NCBI RefSeq assembly: GCF_024713945.1
Contig: NC_134678.1
Span: 3,782,001 to 3,846,000 of the forward strand
Source of the DNA: Dermatophagoides farinae
Lineage: Eukaryota; Arthropoda; Arachnida; Sarcoptiformes; Pyroglyphidae
Length of the DNA stretch: 64,000 bases
Direction: 5' to 3'
This document shows positions 18,143-30,500 of the stretch, piece after piece; position 1 is the stretch's first letter, and each line of letters begins with the position of its first letter. The translations under genes were made by a program, and so were the position numbers. The notes under the pieces were generated by a model. That model worked only from the letters and a program-made list of their open reading frames with translations, was not told the origin of the DNA and made no database searches.

Positions 18143-19261
18143 TCATTGTGTTTGACCTATCAACAGAGTATAATTCATTACAAAACAAAATATATCAAGC
18201 AAGAATTGAAGATCCAGCTTGCAAATATCAAGAGCATTGGTTGGTAAAAATTCAAAATAGACCTCCATTTCGATCAATTTTATGCGAACTTTTTGGCCGT
18301 GCTGGTTCAACGCTCGATGTTTTGATAACATTTGAGAAATTGTTTGTCGCATCAATTGAGTCATCTGTTGGATATGTGAGTCAATCCAAAATAAATATAA
18401 CCAATAAGTAAGGATACAAAGGAAGAAAGAACAATTTGTTAGCATCGCTTCCGATCTTTTCACCAGATTCGCTATGGTAACTATGAAATCTAATGCAGTA
18501 CAAGTACTGAACATGAGGAATGACCATGAAAACAAGCCATTCAATTGATGATTGATCAATGCCAAAGATCGTAACGACATGATCAATCGATCTGCATCAT
18601 GATTAAACGACGATAAGTGCCTCAAATTATAAAGAATTCTGGACAACTGAATGTGGGTAGCTCGTTTGACATAATGAAAGACCAAAAGGTAAAGATAAAT
18701 ATTCGAATGTATTACAAAGTAGCCAATTATCTGCAATAGGTAGCCATTGGTCAAACATTTTATCAATAGTGGCCAATAAAAGAGCACATAGGTGATATGG
18801 TTCAAAGTGATCACTGTGGTAGCCACAATACATAATCCTGTATATGATTGTGATTCGTACACCTGAATTAACATTTTATCCCTTAAAAGGCGAACCAAAC
18901 ATGGCCCATAATAAAAGAGATAAAGTGCTTGTATAACATAAGCCAGTTCGTAGGCATAATCATAACTTTGATATATGAATCTTAGGAATGCGTTCCCCAA
19001 ATCGGAATTGTTGTAATTCAGGTATTTCAGATTCTGACGTGTGCATATGGAATAGATGACTACGATGAATAGAATCAGATTCCAGAAATTATTCACTATT
19101 GATGGCCATTGCCGTAGATCTACCGGTTTGGTTGGTGTGCCTATATTTCTATCATGACTATTAAAATTTATTCTTAAATAAAAAAAAATATACAAGACTT
19201 ACCCGAAATAATAACACATCCAATCGATAAGGTTTGCTTTTCCGAATTCATCATTCATCAT
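18143..19261 (-). CDS. Gustatory-receptor-like 7TM chemoreceptor
   Basis: Multi-pass membrane protein of 357 aa resembling arthropod gustatory receptors (7tm_7, ligand-gated cation channels with intracellular N-terminus). Exon 1 is 19261-19203 (MMNDEFGKANLIDWMCYYF...), the intron 19202-19158 is 45 nt, and exon 2 is 19157-18143. About seven hydrophobic segments are visible, for example NFWNLILFIVVIYSI, YVIQALYLFYYG, LLQIIGYFVIHSNIYLYLLVF, FLMFSTCTALDFIVTIANLV and LTNCSFFLCILTYWLYLFW. The C-terminus, LDLQFLLDIFCFVMNYTLLIGQTQ (about 334-357), resembles a degenerate version of the GR signature TYxxxxxQF. A second ATG lies one codon downstream. Placement in the GR family rests on topology and the C-terminal motif only. 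Confidence 0.6.
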
Positions 19262-20197
19262 GATCGATGTGTGCTCATTAGATGATCATTTCATTGACTG
19301 ACTTGAATGTACAAAATTTAATTTATTGTTATACATTCAATGATTTGAAAATAAAGATCGATCGATCGATCGACCTTGCTTTTTGTTATTCTTTATCGAT
19401 GAATACCATTATCGACCCCTAGCACAAAATTGTTTTCCAATCCAATTATATGGATAACTACAATTGTAACAATTTTTTCAATTCAACACCTTGCTTTACT
19501 GAAACATTGAGAAAAGGTGTATATTTTCAAACTTTCGTTACATGGTATTAAATGGTGACAAACGTCATAATGAATTAGATTAGATTAGGATGACAATATT
19601 GAAACCGTTGTATACCTAGCTATAGCATTTTTTGTGATAATTATTTGAAATAGTATGCGGCAACCACCACTCACACTACACAACACCATCACTACTATTA
19701 ATGACACACAAAGGACACGACATGTATATAAACTCTGACACGAAAGACACGAAACACACTTGTTGTTTAACCTTTGATTCGTTTCGATTAAAGTTCTTTT
19801 CAACTGTTGGTGCGAACGTTACTTTATGTTTTTGTTTGGTCTCAATGGAATTTAGTTTAATTCATAGAGCTACATAGTCTAACTACTACTACTATCCACA
19901 TATCCACATAAACAGGTTTATTATCGTCAGTATGTCGTTGACCATTCGTTTAAAATTGATTTCACTCTATTTTGAGTTTCATACAACGTTTAGGATTCGT
20001 TCATCAACGTTTTCATTTCGATTATTGACCAGAATTTACCACACATTTCTGTAAATGATTTACTGAATTATTATTGATTCGATAAGTTTTCATGCTCGAC
20101 AATCAGATCTTTTTAAACCGTGATAAAAAGGTTCAGAATTAACAATATCTAACTGGTGTTTGATCAATCAACATTGTCCAAGAATTTGATATTGATC
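19262..20197. other. Intergenic region with a TATA box
   Basis: Between the divergent receptor-like gene and the 44-residue ORF. It contains a run of GATC repeats near 19360 and a strong plus-strand TATATAAA at 19725-19732. No other gene recognised. Confidence 0.5.
19725..19732 (+). promoter_or_regulatory. Candidate TATA box upstream of the Cys-rich microprotein
   Basis: TATATAAA in otherwise non-coding sequence. If active, transcription would start near 19755, about 440 bp before the ATG at 20198, which allows a long 5' UTR or a 5' intron. Assignment to that gene is inference. Confidence 0.3.
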
Positions 20198-20332
20198 ATG
20201 GAACCATTGATAACTATATCAACAGCCATTGGCATTTTTGTTATTTGTTTAATTTTATTCTGGCTATTGATGACCTGTTGTAACCTTTGTCAATGTTGCC
20301 CATGTACTTGTGGTTATTGTTGCTGCTGCTGA
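20198..20332 (+). CDS. Cys-rich single-pass membrane microprotein (44 aa)
   Basis: Short open frame starting MEPLITISTAIGIF and ending YCCCC. Residues 5-25 form one hydrophobic helix (ITISTAIGIFVICLILFWLL), followed by a 19-residue tail holding ten cysteines in CC, CxCC, CxC and CCCC patterns. Composition is far from random and resembles small Cys-rich tail-anchored membrane proteins that are palmitoylated or bind metal, but I cannot name a family. Flanks are non-coding, and an AATAAA lies downstream near 20513. Function unknown; expression evidence would be needed to be sure it is a gene. Confidence 0.55.
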   Translation: MEPLITISTAIGIFVICLILFWLLMTCCNLCQCCPCTCGYCCCC

Positions 20333-21387
20333 TATCATCTCGACTGAAGAACCTTGAGAAATGCCAATTTCATAAATATATCCAACGGAGCCATTGATTG
20401 GTCGCATGTAAATTAAATTTTCTATAATAATCAATTTTATTGAATTTAAAATCGTTTACCGAAACATCAATTCATTTACTATTTCATCATTACCATGATG
20501 ATTGTATTTGATGAATAAAACAAATTTTTCTCAATTTAAAATTATCGATATTTAATGGGTTGATTTTTCAGTTTTAATATATTTGTCTTATTGTCGCTGT
20601 AATTATTATACGGAATAAAATGATGATGGATCATCATCATTTTTCCACAATGAAAATCTATTCGTCAAGTTGTATAATGAGAAAAGTTGTGTCTGCATTG
20701 CCCATAATGATCACAATGAACAATAACCGACGACAAACAATGCCATTACTAAATGCATCGAGAGTTTGGCGCCTGTAAATTTTTGTCCGGGTTGTTGTTA
20801 ACAAAACAATCCAGACGCCTGAAATTCATTTGTTGGGAAAATGCCGTTTTAGACAAGAGACCAATTCATCTGAATGTAGATTGGTGGGATAAAGAATAAA
20901 GTGATGAGAGAGATTCCTGGCCCCATTATGGTTCACATTCTTTACATGGACCCATCGTCACCATCGTTTTCGTATATTAATGAGAAGAATTTCTCACTTT
21001 ATCTCCATGTTATTGGTTTTTTTCTGCTGATAGTCTATTCAATTGGCAAACAATTTTATTTAACACAATTTTCGTATATAATGTCATCTTGGTACAATGA
21101 TAACTGCTGCATAAATGATCGCACGATTCATACGTTTATTGATAAAGAATAATTGACAAACTTATTGAATCAAAATGAAATGAAATGCAGCTACGCCATT
21201 GCCAAGTTTGGCCTAATATAATAATTTTTTCAAATTTTCTACTCACTTTCTGTATATTGGAGTTTGAGTTTCAACTATTCGCATCGAATGATATAAAAAA
21301 TGTCAAGTAGCTCCATGCCATTTATTGTTGAGCTCTTGATTCATCCGTGTGTTCATAAAGACTTTAGACAACAATCTTTGTTAGAAT
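20333..21387. other. Intergenic region, no gene recognised
   Basis: AT-rich with poly(A)-like signals near 20513 and 20615. The open frame at 20901-21152 has weak protein character and no family match. A TATA-like sequence near 21292 belongs to the next gene. Confidence 0.5.
21292..21299 (+). promoter_or_regulatory. TATA-like box upstream of the GNAT gene
   Basis: tataaaaa about 95 bp before the ATG at 21388, a plausible distance for a short 5' UTR. Motif only. Confidence 0.3.
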
Positions 21388-22446
21388 ATGGAACATCATA
21401 ACTTGTCTAGTTTAATGACAACGAAAAATGATAAGATTAGATTTCGTGTACGTCAAATGACCAACGAAGATGTTCCCACCGTATTGGAAATTTGGGCTAA
21501 GAATAATCTTCATGAAGGTACGCATACCATACAGTCATTCATGATACAAGATCCTGAAGGCTTCATCGTTGCCGAACAAATTAACGATTCTGATGACCTT
21601 GATGGAAATCCAAGTCAAACAATCGGAAACGCTTCGATTATTGGAATGTGTGTCGGAATATTTGTACATCCAACCATAGCTTTCATTGGAATGTATGGTG
21701 TTCAACCTGAACTTCATGGACGTGGCATCGGTTTAGCGATGTGGCGAAAAATGCTAGATCATGTTGGCTCATTGAACGCTGGTCTTTACGCTGTTCCGGA
21801 ACATTTAACTATGTACCGTGATAGAGCTGGATTTCATCAACCCGATGATCGTATGTTGATTATCTATGAATCCGATGAGAGTGATCAGTTGAATGTGGAC
21901 ATTTTGGTCCCTTCGATACCTGAGACTAAAATTCAACGAATCACTACCGAATGGTATAGCAAAGTGATTGATTATGATGCACAAGTTCATGGCTACATTC
22001 GTGCTAAATTGTTGCCTCATGTCTTTACGGGTAATGTGATTTTTTTATCGAAATTTTTTTTATAACTGACCCATTTATCATTATGCTATGCAGAAGAAGG
22101 TTCGATAGCATTCGTAGCATCTGACACGACTGGTCAACGAATTTTCGGCTACGGTTGTATGCGTACGAACAACATTGGCAAAGCAATGATAGGGCCATTA
22201 TATGCCAACAATGGTGCCGTAGCTGAGTTATTGATGCGGTATCTGTTTTCCCGATTGTCCACGCCATTCGGTAAAGGTCTCTTATATATGACGCTGGATT
22301 CAAATCATGGTGGGCAATTGATTGCCGATAAATTATGCCTCAAGCAACAAGAGAAGATTCAACGATTTTTTCGTTTCCAACCATATGAAGGAGCCGATTG
22401 GAATCGGGTCTATTGTATTCACTCCCCCAATTTTTCTCTACTATAG
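21388..22446 (+). CDS. GNAT-family N-acetyltransferase with a second C-terminal GNAT-like domain
   Basis: Predicted acetyl-CoA-dependent N-acetyltransferase of 331 aa; substrate unknown. Exons 21388-22030 and 22094-22446 with a 63-nt intron (phase 1, join T|EEGS). The first GNAT domain (about residues 15-160) shows the beta-4/acetyl-CoA loop FIGMYGVQPELHGRGIGLAM, where HGRGIG is the pyrophosphate-binding Q/RxxGxG/A motif, and AVPEHLTMYRDRAGF at its end. The second half (IFGYGCMRTNNIGKAMIGPLYANNGAVAELLM) resembles the Acetyltransf_18 domain found with GNAT domains in invertebrate and bacterial proteins. The family has broad taxonomic spread, so transfer cannot be inferred from reading; the intron argues that it is a resident gene. 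Confidence 0.85.
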
Positions 22447-23350
22447 CTTGCAATTTAGGAATTCAAATCGTTTGATTTCCTTTCGAATATAACCTTGTTA
22501 GCATCTTCCAAACTTAACAGATGGAGACACGGATAACATACATGTTAACAAAAAAAAATTGAATATCTTGTTCTTCTGTCCGATTACCAGTTTTAAGAAT
22601 TTCCTTTTAAAAATTTCGTTTATATTTCCCTTATAGAAATGAAAAGAAAACATTCCTATCTATAATCAAATAGAATAAATGAATGCAGAACAGAATCATA
22701 AATATGAAAATATCTATTCGTTTTCGAAACTAAATCCTATGTATTTTGGATATAATATCAGATATCTCAAACTTTCAGTTACTTTAATTTCCTACTTGGG
22801 AAAACTCTTTGGCAACTAGGGATTCTGATCATAGTTTGGTGTTTATTTTTTAAAACGACAAAATAACATGCTCTTTCTGTTAGATTGCATAGAATTTTAA
22901 TTGAAAGCAAGTTATAACTAACTCTAGATAGAAGGATAAAGACCAATATTGACGAGCACGAGTTACATCCATCCATGGACAATGATTACGATGAGTATGT
23001 GTGTATCAAAAATGGATAAAAAAAACACGGTAACCAAGGCCATTAACCATATTTGGAACTCTTTTTGAAACTGTATTGGTACTGTTTAATTCGTAGTATG
23101 CATACGATGGCTTCAAAATCACCTATTGTATATAAAAGTTTTCATTGACAACTCCACAATACCTGTATACAACAATACAACGGCATCAGCATGAGATCTA
23201 AGTTTGTTGAGCATTGAGTTACAAGAACATCCCCGTTCTGATTCGTCAAAGTGACAATTTTGTTGTTTGTCTTTCATCAAGACGTGTTTGGTCGAGTAAA
23301 TCATCGTCGTTAAATTTATTTGCGTAAATGTATTTGTGCAAACTTCATTG
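22447..23350. other. Intergenic region, no gene recognised
   Basis: Between the GNAT gene and the two-TM gene, both plus strand. AT-rich; small frames at 22779-22982 and 23119-23304 (minus) have no recognisable character. Confidence 0.55.
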
Positions 23351-24039
23351 ATGATGGCTACTCAACGAAGGGATGATGAACCACCACATTATGTTGAATT
23401 GCATTTCGGCAATCTTCATCAGTTGAGCAATGATTCCAATCTGGGCCAGCAAATACCTGTAATATCACCTCCCCACCGACTCAGCCGCTATGAACAACAA
23501 AAACAACGAATTGACAAATACTTTGCCCAGAGTACAGTTGACCAACATTCAACATCAGCACCTTCAATGATGCTCAGGTCAGGTAATAATCCTGATCCAG
23601 TGACCAAACTAAAAATGCCCGATACAACTATCCAGACACGTCAGCATAAAGATCCTAGAGATTTCGCAACCTTTCTTTGTAAGTTTTTGCTATCCTATTC
23701 AGTGTTGAACATGAAAAATTAATATACGGTTTTATTCGTTTACCATTCAAAGGCATATTTGCTTCAGTGATGACGACGGTTCTGATATTGATGTTCTACA
23801 TGGTGGGAGAAGCTGCATTTCGCTTGATGCTGCTGGTCATTTCATTTGTTTTAATATTGACCTTATGCTTGGCTTGTTTTCTTCGCCGTCCAACGTTGTT
23901 CATCCTTGGTCAAGCCACCGTTGTCCATGATTTGGGTGAATCGACGAACAATCTGGATCAAAAATGGATTACGCCTCAACCATATCTATTGATTTTTCCG
24001 ACATTTAGAACTCATTTCCACTCAACATCTTCGACTTAG
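23351..24039 (+). CDS. Two-transmembrane protein of unknown function
   Basis: 204-aa protein, exons 23351-23678 and 23753-24039 (74-nt intron, phase 1, join FL|CIF). The N-terminal 105 residues are hydrophilic, Gln/His/Pro-rich and lack a signal peptide (MMATQRRDDEPPHYVELHFG). A hydrophobic hairpin follows at about 108-150 (IFASVMTTVLILMFYMV and LMLLVISFVLILTLCLACFL). A roughly 50-residue C-terminal tail is rich in Phe/Thr/His. Both ends are probably cytoplasmic. A poly(A) signal at 24097-24102 supports the gene end. I do not recognise the family. Confidence 0.65.
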
Positions 24040-24096
24040 ATTAGCTGCTAAGTGCTTTAGCTGGCAGTTGGTCTTTGCCTGATTTCTTTTAATGTC

Positions 24097-24102
24097 AATA
24101 AA
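24097..24102 (+). promoter_or_regulatory. Poly(A) signal of the two-TM gene
   Basis: AATAAA 58 bp after the stop codon at 24037-24039 and about 150 bp before the next start codon. Confidence 0.55.
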
Positions 24103-24249
24103 ACATTGATTAGTTTCATTTTAATGACATTATTGTTTTTTTTGTTTTTGTTCTTACACATGGGGTGCCATCAGTAGGATCTGGACTGGTGATGTGAAAT
24201 AATCCATTTCATTTGTAAATATCATTCAGCTTTTTGAACTCGATCGGAT

Positions 24250-24873
24250 ATGTCAACAAAAGCAAATCTAGCCATGAATTTGACTCTATTGTTCATTCTT
24301 TTTGTATCTTCATTTAATGATTATTTAGTCTCTTCATTTACGTCTTCTTCGGTTCCAGCTAGCCAACGCATAGAATGGAGGAAACGAACAGACGTTGATG
24401 GTGAGCTAAATTCATCGCCCACCATCTGGCTGCACAAATGTCGAACGATGGAAACTCTGGTCGAGATGAGCAAAGATGAACTCGGTACGAATGGTGAATT
24501 GATACGTCGATGTCATGGTCAAGCGCTGGTTAGCAAATGTGAAGGGGCATGCATTTCTAATCTACGGCCATCGATCCAAACGCCAACAGGGCTGCTTAAG
24601 GTATTGTCATTGAAGGTATTGTTGCTCAAAAACAAAATATTATCTATGGCTAGTGCAAATAAGCTAATCAGTATTTTTTTTTTATTGTTGTCCATATGAA
24701 ATTTAATAATTTAGGAATGCAATTGCTGCCGTGAAACATCGATGCATAGCAAACGTATAGTATTGGATAATTGTTTCGATCTAGATGACAATGCATTGGA
24801 AGATGAAAAGATGATCATTACCGTTAATGAACCCCGCAATTGTGCTTGTTTCAAATGTGCCAATCGAAAATGA
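24250..24873 (+). CDS. pburs: Bursicon subunit beta (partner of bursicon)
   Basis: Cystine-knot neurohormone subunit; the alpha/beta heterodimer activates the LGR2 (rickets) receptor to control cuticle tanning and post-moult events in insects. Exons 24250-24600 and 24715-24873, phase 0, 169 aa. N-terminal signal peptide (MNLTLLFILFVSS...; an internal Met at 24274 could also start). The knot domain begins at CRTMETLVEMSKDELGTNG, then IRRCHGQALVSKCEGACISN, RPSIQTPTGLLKECNCCRET and the final NCACFKCANRK. These match the pburs pattern CxGxxxxxKCEGxCxSxxxPSxxTPTGxLKECxCCRE. The alpha subunit follows 0.9 kb downstream on the same strand. Confidence 0.95.
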
Positions 24874-25792
24874 AACATGCAGAAACCAGATTTGTTTCCA
24901 CACCATTCATCTACAATTAAAATGAATTATTATTAATCTGTTCATTTTGCAATTCAAATGATATTAACCATTCATAGAAGAAAATTTCAAAAACAACAAT
25001 TTCGAAAAAATATGTTAAAAGATATAGTGAATCAGTAAATTTTTTTTTAATTTTATTTATTATTATCAATTATCAATTTTTTTTCTTTTTTTCTATATTG
25101 TAATTTTTGTTTTTTTTCTCTCACTCTCTTGTGTTTCACAAATTTTTTTGCATTTTGGTATACATTCCTATTATTCGTCATAGGAATCGTTAAATTTATG
25201 AAATAAAATGAACCATTGCAAAAGATTTCGAAAATAAAATAAACTTAATTTAAAAACCAATTCCAGCTACACTCATATCATGTGAAGAGAAAATTTTATT
25301 GTCATTTATTGTTGGTTTTATAATTTTGGAAACAGATGATCGTTTTTAGCCAAAATTTTTTCAACAATTCTTTTCTAAATCAAGTGTGCTAAGAAAAAAT
25401 TCTTTATATTGATTTTACTTGATTATTATTGCACAGAGACCAACTTGTGTTTTCATTTGTGCTTGTCTATTCATTTCGAACAGTTAAATAAAAATGTCAA
25501 TTTTGTCTAGAATTACTTTATTGCAATTATAATGTTCGAGTTGATCCCATTTTTGATTTTCTTCTCATTCTGCACACACTGTTGGATATCCTGTTGACAA
25601 GCAAAATCACTTAGGCTGGCAACATGGTTACATTTTCATATTTAAGTTTGATGTTATTCTGATGTCAATATGAATCAATCCCAGTGGATGTCACCTTAAT
25701 TCACCACTTATATAGTTAGATTTTAACAGGTTTCAGATAAAAACAGCATTTGTATTGAAGCGATCAATCAGATCAGACCTTTTAAACAAAGA
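24874..25792. other. Spacer between the bursicon beta and alpha genes
   Basis: AT-rich, with several AATAAA-like signals near 25201 and 25235 for the beta gene and a TATATAG near 25706 before the alpha gene. No coding sequence recognised. The separate poly(A) signals suggest two independent transcripts. Confidence 0.55.
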
Positions 25793-26462
25793 ATGAACAT
25801 GTTTCGAAAAGGTAAATCAATTTGGTTTGACCGATGGCTGCTTCTTCAACTATTATTCGTCACTAACTTGCCCGAGAAAATAATCACCGGTAGTGAATCA
25901 AGTGAATTCATCGATTCTAATATAATGGTCAATGATGGCCAAAGCATCGATAAACACGAGCAGACAAGAATGGCCGAATGTCATTTACGTCCAGTTATTC
26001 ATATTCTACAACGAGCTGGTTGTATTCCAAAACCAATACCTTCGTTCGCTTGCTATGGAACATGTAATTCCTATGTACAAGTTAGTTTTACAAGTCTTAT
26101 ATTCTCTTCATCCTTAATAATCTCATTTTCTCTATCTATTATTTTCAAAGGTTTCCGATTCTAAATTTTGGCGATTGGAACGTTCATGCAATTGTTGTCA
26201 AGAAATCGGTGAACGGGAAGCATCGGTCATGCTTCATTGTCCTGGCCAGACGCCTCAATATCGTCGAGTGACAACCCGGGCTCCAGTTGAATGTCTATGT
26301 CGACCATGTTCAGCTGTTGACGAACAGCAGGTGAAACCATTAGAGATGTTTCTTCATAATCATCAATTTAATTCCAATTTGCCATCCGCGCTGAATGTGA
26401 ATGAAAATGAGAGCAGTGGCCAGCGAATTAATCGTCGAATCAATCTTCATGCCCGTGGTTAA
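25793..26462 (+). CDS. burs: Bursicon subunit alpha
   Basis: Partner of the beta subunit in the tanning hormone. Exons 25793-26080 and 26151-26462, phase 0, 199 aa. Signal-like segment WLLLQLLFVTNL near the N-terminus. The knot domain starts ECHLRPVIHILQRAGCIPKP and continues IPSFACYGTCNSYVQVSDSK, FWRLERSCNCCQEIGEREAS and PVECLCRPCSAVDE. This matches insect burs almost position by position (CxVxPVIHxLxxPGCxPKPIPSFAC...SxxCCQExGEREAS). The intron falls directly after SYVQ. A C-terminal tail of about 45 residues, Asn-rich and ending HARG, extends beyond the usual end. Confidence 0.96.
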
Positions 26463-27510
26463 ATCCACCATCGTAGTCGATCAAATTATTTGTTTTAAAA
26501 GAAGAATAAACTTGATTTGATCAAAATTCTTTAGCTGGTATTCTAACACATTGACATTTCAATGCTAATTCTAAATATTTCTTTAATTGGAATTGTAACT
26601 GTTTTGAATAATCAAAATAAAAATTCAACATCTAATTAGTCATTTGATATTTTTCATGAATAATTAAAATTTTTTTTCTTACATGTGAAACAAATCTGCA
26701 TAATAGTCTATAAATATCCGATTCAATTATTTTGTTTTGGTCAACAAGTATACTCAAAAAGTGACCTTTCTAATGTAAGAATAACATTTCAGGTTTTTAT
26801 GCAATTAATTTAAACTGAATTAGAGAATAATCAATTGTATGCCTCATGAGACCAAAAAAGGACAGACAGCCAAAAACTTTTTGTAACAAAAACAAAAATT
26901 GAACCGTACACGTGCGATGAATTGGCCAAAAACTAGAGCCTGCGTCAATAATGGTACTAACCTAAACCGATTTTAGAAAGGACCCTACCACCAGATTATT
27001 GCTGATTGCAATAAGCATGACACAGAGCAAAGCAAGATGAGAAGAACCTGAAACAGAGTGAAAATTTTGAAACAAATTTCGTCTCAGTTCCGTTTCGTTT
27101 AGATTTCAATGGACTAGGTTTTATCTGATGATGAAAATATATTGTGTATCGTGTGTGATGATAAAGATGCGTCAGTTTCGGTTGTAACTTTGATCGATGA
27201 ACATAACCAGCATATCGCGATTGGATAATGTTAATATATGAATGTGAATTGCCTGATTGAAATTTTATCAGGAATTTGTTTCATTATGGTCGAGAATTGA
27301 TCTCACTCCCGTATCTGATCAAGAAGAAACTAAATTTAAAAATCGATTTTCATCAAATCCATCATAATTCTCATTATAGTTTTTTGTGCAGTAGTGAATA
27401 TTTGATTCTATTTTAAATAAAGACTATCTGTTGGCCGTTCTTTTCAGAATTGCTTTTTTTCATTGAATCATTGCCTTAATTTCAAGCCATGTGAAGTGGC
27501 AATCATTTTG
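26463..27510. other. Intergenic region before the class B GPCR
   Basis: AT-rich, no gene recognised. A polypyrimidine-AG (ttcttttcag) at 27440-27449 could be the acceptor of an upstream exon of the receptor gene, in which case part of this region is 5' exon or intron. Confidence 0.5.
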
Positions 27511-30500
27511 ATGATGATTCAAGATAGCCGTAAAGCATCATTTAATACGCGAAATTGGTCAAAGATTGTAAATGATGAGAACAATGTATCACAAACACTA
27601 AATGATTCCATTGTCATTGATCAAGTTTTTTCTTCCGTATCAATGAGCTTGTCATCATCTACTCCTGCAGCACCAGCGATGAACAATGGCAACAATAACG
27701 ATCGCCAAGATGTTGATCGGCCATCATCGTCATTATGGACAACAAGAATTTTGACTAACAATAATGATACCGTTTCCATACAATGTTCCCAACTGTTTAC
27801 CAATTCAGCCGCCGATCTGGCCGTCAACGATACATCGATTATGGTCAATGTCACAAACATAGCTAATATAACGACAAACACTGGTGGTGCTAGCTTCAAA
27901 TTTGGGCAATTGAGTCAACAATTGAGCAACCAAAGTAAGTTCGTTTCCAGCCATTGAATTGGCCACAAATGATTGATTATTCCATTATTCTCTTTTTCCC
28001 ATACTAGGCCAGCTTTTGTTTAATGAAACCTGGCTATTCAGCAACTTAGCAGCAAATGTGCATGAAGATGGTATAAATGCAACTTCGTCAGCCAATTCAA
28101 TTGTAATGAGCGAAAATTCCTCTTCATTCTATTGTGACACTGTGTGGGATGGCTTCTATTGTTGGCCAATGACCGCTTCCGGTACGATATTAATGCATTC
28201 ATGTCGCGATATATTTGATTCAGTGGGGGAATTGCCAAAAGATCAAATTGACGAGTCCACCTATAACAATGGTAAGTTTTTTTAGAATGGCTTCATAATC
28301 TATCGGTCATTTTGATGGCCACATCAGGTGCTTTATAATTAGCTAACATATAACTGTAACGTAAAGACAATGGATATCACAAATGAGTGAATTTCTTCAT
28401 AATTAGACAATTTTTATTCTGACATCATTTCACAGATTGAATTGAATTGATGCTCATTATCTAGTCGAATTGTCAGTGTGACTATTTATGCATGACCGAC
28501 ATGTTGTTTGCATGCATTGTTTGACTATTTTTCAGCGAATCACTAGATAGTTTATTTCCGAAGAATTCAGTCATAAGAAAGTCATAAATTTGAAGATCGA
28601 AAAAAAATTTGCCTAAAATTGACAAGTTTGATAATTATTGTCGTATTCCAAACGCCTAATCATATACACGGGTATAAGTGAAAACTCTCTGAGCCAGTGA
28701 ACCACAAACAAATTTTGAATTCTATTTTAGATCCAATTAGGGCAAAGTGAAATTTGTGGATCGGAATTATCAAGCCAAGAAATTTTCATAATGATAGTGG
28801 ACATGATGTTCGATAATGCTTGCAATTTAATGATGATCCTGCCAGGAGAAGAGATGGTATCGTTAGAATGAATTACGATCCAGATAATCATTACAAGCTT
28901 GTTTCACTTGACTCGATAAAATGATTCGATAGAACATCCATTAAAACATAATGTGGCCACCTGAAATATGATAACAGCCATTTGCTATTTGATCCTTTTG
29001 ATATTTAGATTTGTAATTGAAACATAAGTTCAATTCAACGAAGCGATCGTAATCACAGTCATCATATGATCAATATGAATATAAACGATGAGACCATATG
29101 GTTCGAAAATAATAATATTCTTAGTTTCGAAATAATACCCACCAAATTATGACTAGCCAATGGAAAGAATAAAGATGAAGCTCCAAATGTCTGATAATAA
29201 TAGTCAAATCTTATTCACGAAACTATACTCGACGAGAACAAATGAAATGATGAACAAAGCAAATTTAATACAATGATACATAAATTAATTATAAAAGAAT
29301 GATTCGAATTAAAAAAAAAACAAACAGCATGGCAGAATAAAATGAATTAATTTCAGTTTCGATATTGGCCTAGTCACTCATAACGCTCTTTCCATATCTT
29401 ATTAAAAATTGTTGAGAATATTAGGTTCCACTCAAATCTACGTTACAGAAATAAATGTCAACTTTTATTTATAGTTACTTGGCAATTCGCCAGTTTATTT
29501 ACAAGAATCACAAAACAGAAATAATCTAACAACACAGGTTATTAAGAAAATAAATTAGCTTTTCCATCTCGAATTCTATTATGTTCATGGCCATCTGAAT
29601 CAACTGCGATAGTCATAGTATGGTAGGATCATGTTGTGGCCAACACGATCATAGAGAAGAGTTTGTTGGCCATTCTCGTTATCCATGCTACGACGACAAC
29701 GACAACAGCAGAATATTACCATAACAATCAGAACAAACACTGTTGTCGTACCTGTCGTGATGGCCGTATATACCACAAACCTATCGGTTACCTCTTCACT
29801 CACTTGAATGGCTGCACCGGAATGAGATAAATTATAGTTTTGCTTGTTTGTCGAATCCCCACTTCGTCCAGTGAATCTGTTTTCATTACGCTCGATTCCA
29901 GACTCCGAAGTGTGCGTCGGTGATAGTGGTGGCGGCAAGACAATCTCTTTGCACACGAACAACGGGTTATTACGTCCGGCTAATTCTGTCAATGCGTTGA
30001 CCGGAAATTGACGAGTGATTTCATTAGTTACGCTAATTTGTCCCGCATTGACCGATTGTAGACAAAGTTCGTATGCGGCCATTGATTCTAATCCATCGAT
30101 TCTATACTGGTAGGTTTTATTGTTTGTTACTGGCGGATCAAGCGTATTATTTTGGTCAATAAATCGATATCTTTCGCGATGTGTTTTACCGTAACGGCGA
30201 ATATACAGGTTAAAACTGAGCGGATTCTGTTCTTGTTCAACTTTAGCTTCTATTTTACGTTTTAAACGACTAGACACTGGTTCCATTCGTAAATGAACGA
30301 CCACTCTCCATCCGACTAATATTTCCCAAGATGTCAGGTTTAACATTGTTACGTAAGTTTCGATTGATTCAATGTGTCGGGGTTTTGGTGGATGTAAATA
30401 TAGTATAGCACTCGAAGGACGAAACGTCGTATGCTAATATCATTCCAAGAATGAGATCAAGGAGAAAATAGAAGAGGATATATGCTTCACAATTCAACTA

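Noticed and set aside
24250-24600. Possibility that the beta subunit is a GPB5-type thyrostimulin
   Set aside because: The KCEGAC, TPTGLLKECNCCRE pattern is bursicon-specific.
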